From Bacteroidales bacterium UBA6401 (GTDB lineage Bacteria; Bacteroidota; Bacteroidia; Bacteroidales; UBA932), in assembly GCA_002438635.1 (NCBI GenBank), contig DJPX01000037.1, positions 1-24,079 on the forward strand: DNA of 24,079 bases, in the 5' to 3' direction. Below, piece by piece: positions 23,990 to 24,079 of the stretch; positions within the stretch are counted from its first letter, which is position 1, and the number at the start of each line of letters is the position of its first letter. The notes below the pieces were generated by a model. That model had not been told where the DNA came from. It saw only the letters and a list, made by a program, of their open reading frames with translations, and did not search any database. Both the position numbers and the translations under genes were made by a program.

Positions 23990-24011
23990 GTAAGAAATAA
24001 CAACCGCAAGA

Positions 24012-24079
24012 CAAGAAGATGCATCCTGAAAGACTATCCGCCCGTGACTTGTAAACGGGGCAGAGCCCCATCAAAAGTT
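24012..24079 (+). repeat. Dispersed repeat element, copy 2 (cut by window end)
   Basis: The first 32 nt match 22199-22230 with two mismatches (CAAGAAGATGCATCC then TGAAAGACTATCCGCCC). The interior differs but is again GC-rich with small hairpins (CCCGT...ACGGG and GGGGC-AGA-GCCCC). The expected right arm lies beyond the window. Confidence 0.6.

Larger units (their letters stand above)
23120..24079. other. 960-nt AT-rich region without a confident gene
   Basis: It contains an IS3-like terminal repeat remnant (23198-23222), a bidirectional terminator (23488-23523), two tandem hairpins (23905-23989) and the start of a dispersed repeat (24012 onward). An open frame at 23587-24000 codes a low-complexity, hairpin-spanning peptide and is not convincing. 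No other gene is supported. Confidence 0.5.

Noticed and set aside
23587..24000. 137-codon open frame on the + strand
   Set aside because: Its C-terminal third is coded by the two tandem hairpins, composition is low-complexity and AT-driven, and no domain or ribosome site is visible.

Overview
This window looks like a chromosomal segment from a member of the Bacteroidales (phylum Bacteroidota). The evidence is several lipoprotein signal peptides followed by fimbrillin-like domains, BACON, BspA-type leucine-rich repeat and M64 peptidase domains, a DUF4143-type AAA ATPase, -7 promoter boxes of the TAnnTTTG type, and weak Shine-Dalgarno sites. The genus cannot be decided from sequence alone. No rRNA, tRNA or CRISPR array was seen.

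Region 1 (1-6076, + strand) resembles a defence or nucleic-acid-processing island. It holds the 3' end of an unrecognised gene, a small metallophosphoesterase, a soluble FtsK/SpoIIIE-type DNA translocase, and two overlapping DUF262 genes. Of the pair, only the second carries a C-terminal HNH (DUF1524) nuclease, so it looks like a split GmrSD/SspE-like nuclease. Perfect inverted repeats sit in front of the phosphoesterase and the first DUF262 gene.

Region 2 (6174-11486, + strand) is a compact three-gene surface-lipoprotein operon. Two stand-alone fimbrillin-like lipoproteins flank a 1171-residue lipoprotein that joins fimbrillin, BspA-type LRR, BACON and M64 metallopeptidase modules.

Region 3 (11501-15763, - strand) holds an AAA ATPase/DUF4143 gene and, upstream, a two-gene unit. 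That unit is a membrane-anchored Hanks-type Ser/Thr kinase followed 2 nt later by a lipoprotein with two EF-hand plus LRR modules.

Region 4 (16015-19365, + strand) is divergent from the kinase. It is a tightly packed envelope operon: a WG-repeat-like protein, an LPP20/NTF2-like exported protein, and an outer-membrane beta-barrel with an N-terminal PEGA-like domain.

Region 5 (19366-22157) has a small conserved-looking ORF interrupted by a 10-G homopolymer, which may be a phase-variable switch. It is followed by a mosaic Ig-like lipoprotein and a strong terminator.

Region 6 (22158-24079) is AT-rich and repeat-rich. It holds a palindromic roughly 95-nt element whose left end recurs at the window's right edge, a duplicated terminator hairpin, one unrecognised gene, an IS3-like terminal repeat remnant, a bidirectional terminator and two tandem hairpins. 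The most interesting candidates for follow-up are the poly-G small gene, the kinase/EF-LRR lipoprotein with its divergent envelope operon, the FtsK-DUF262 pair island, and the palindromic dispersed element.
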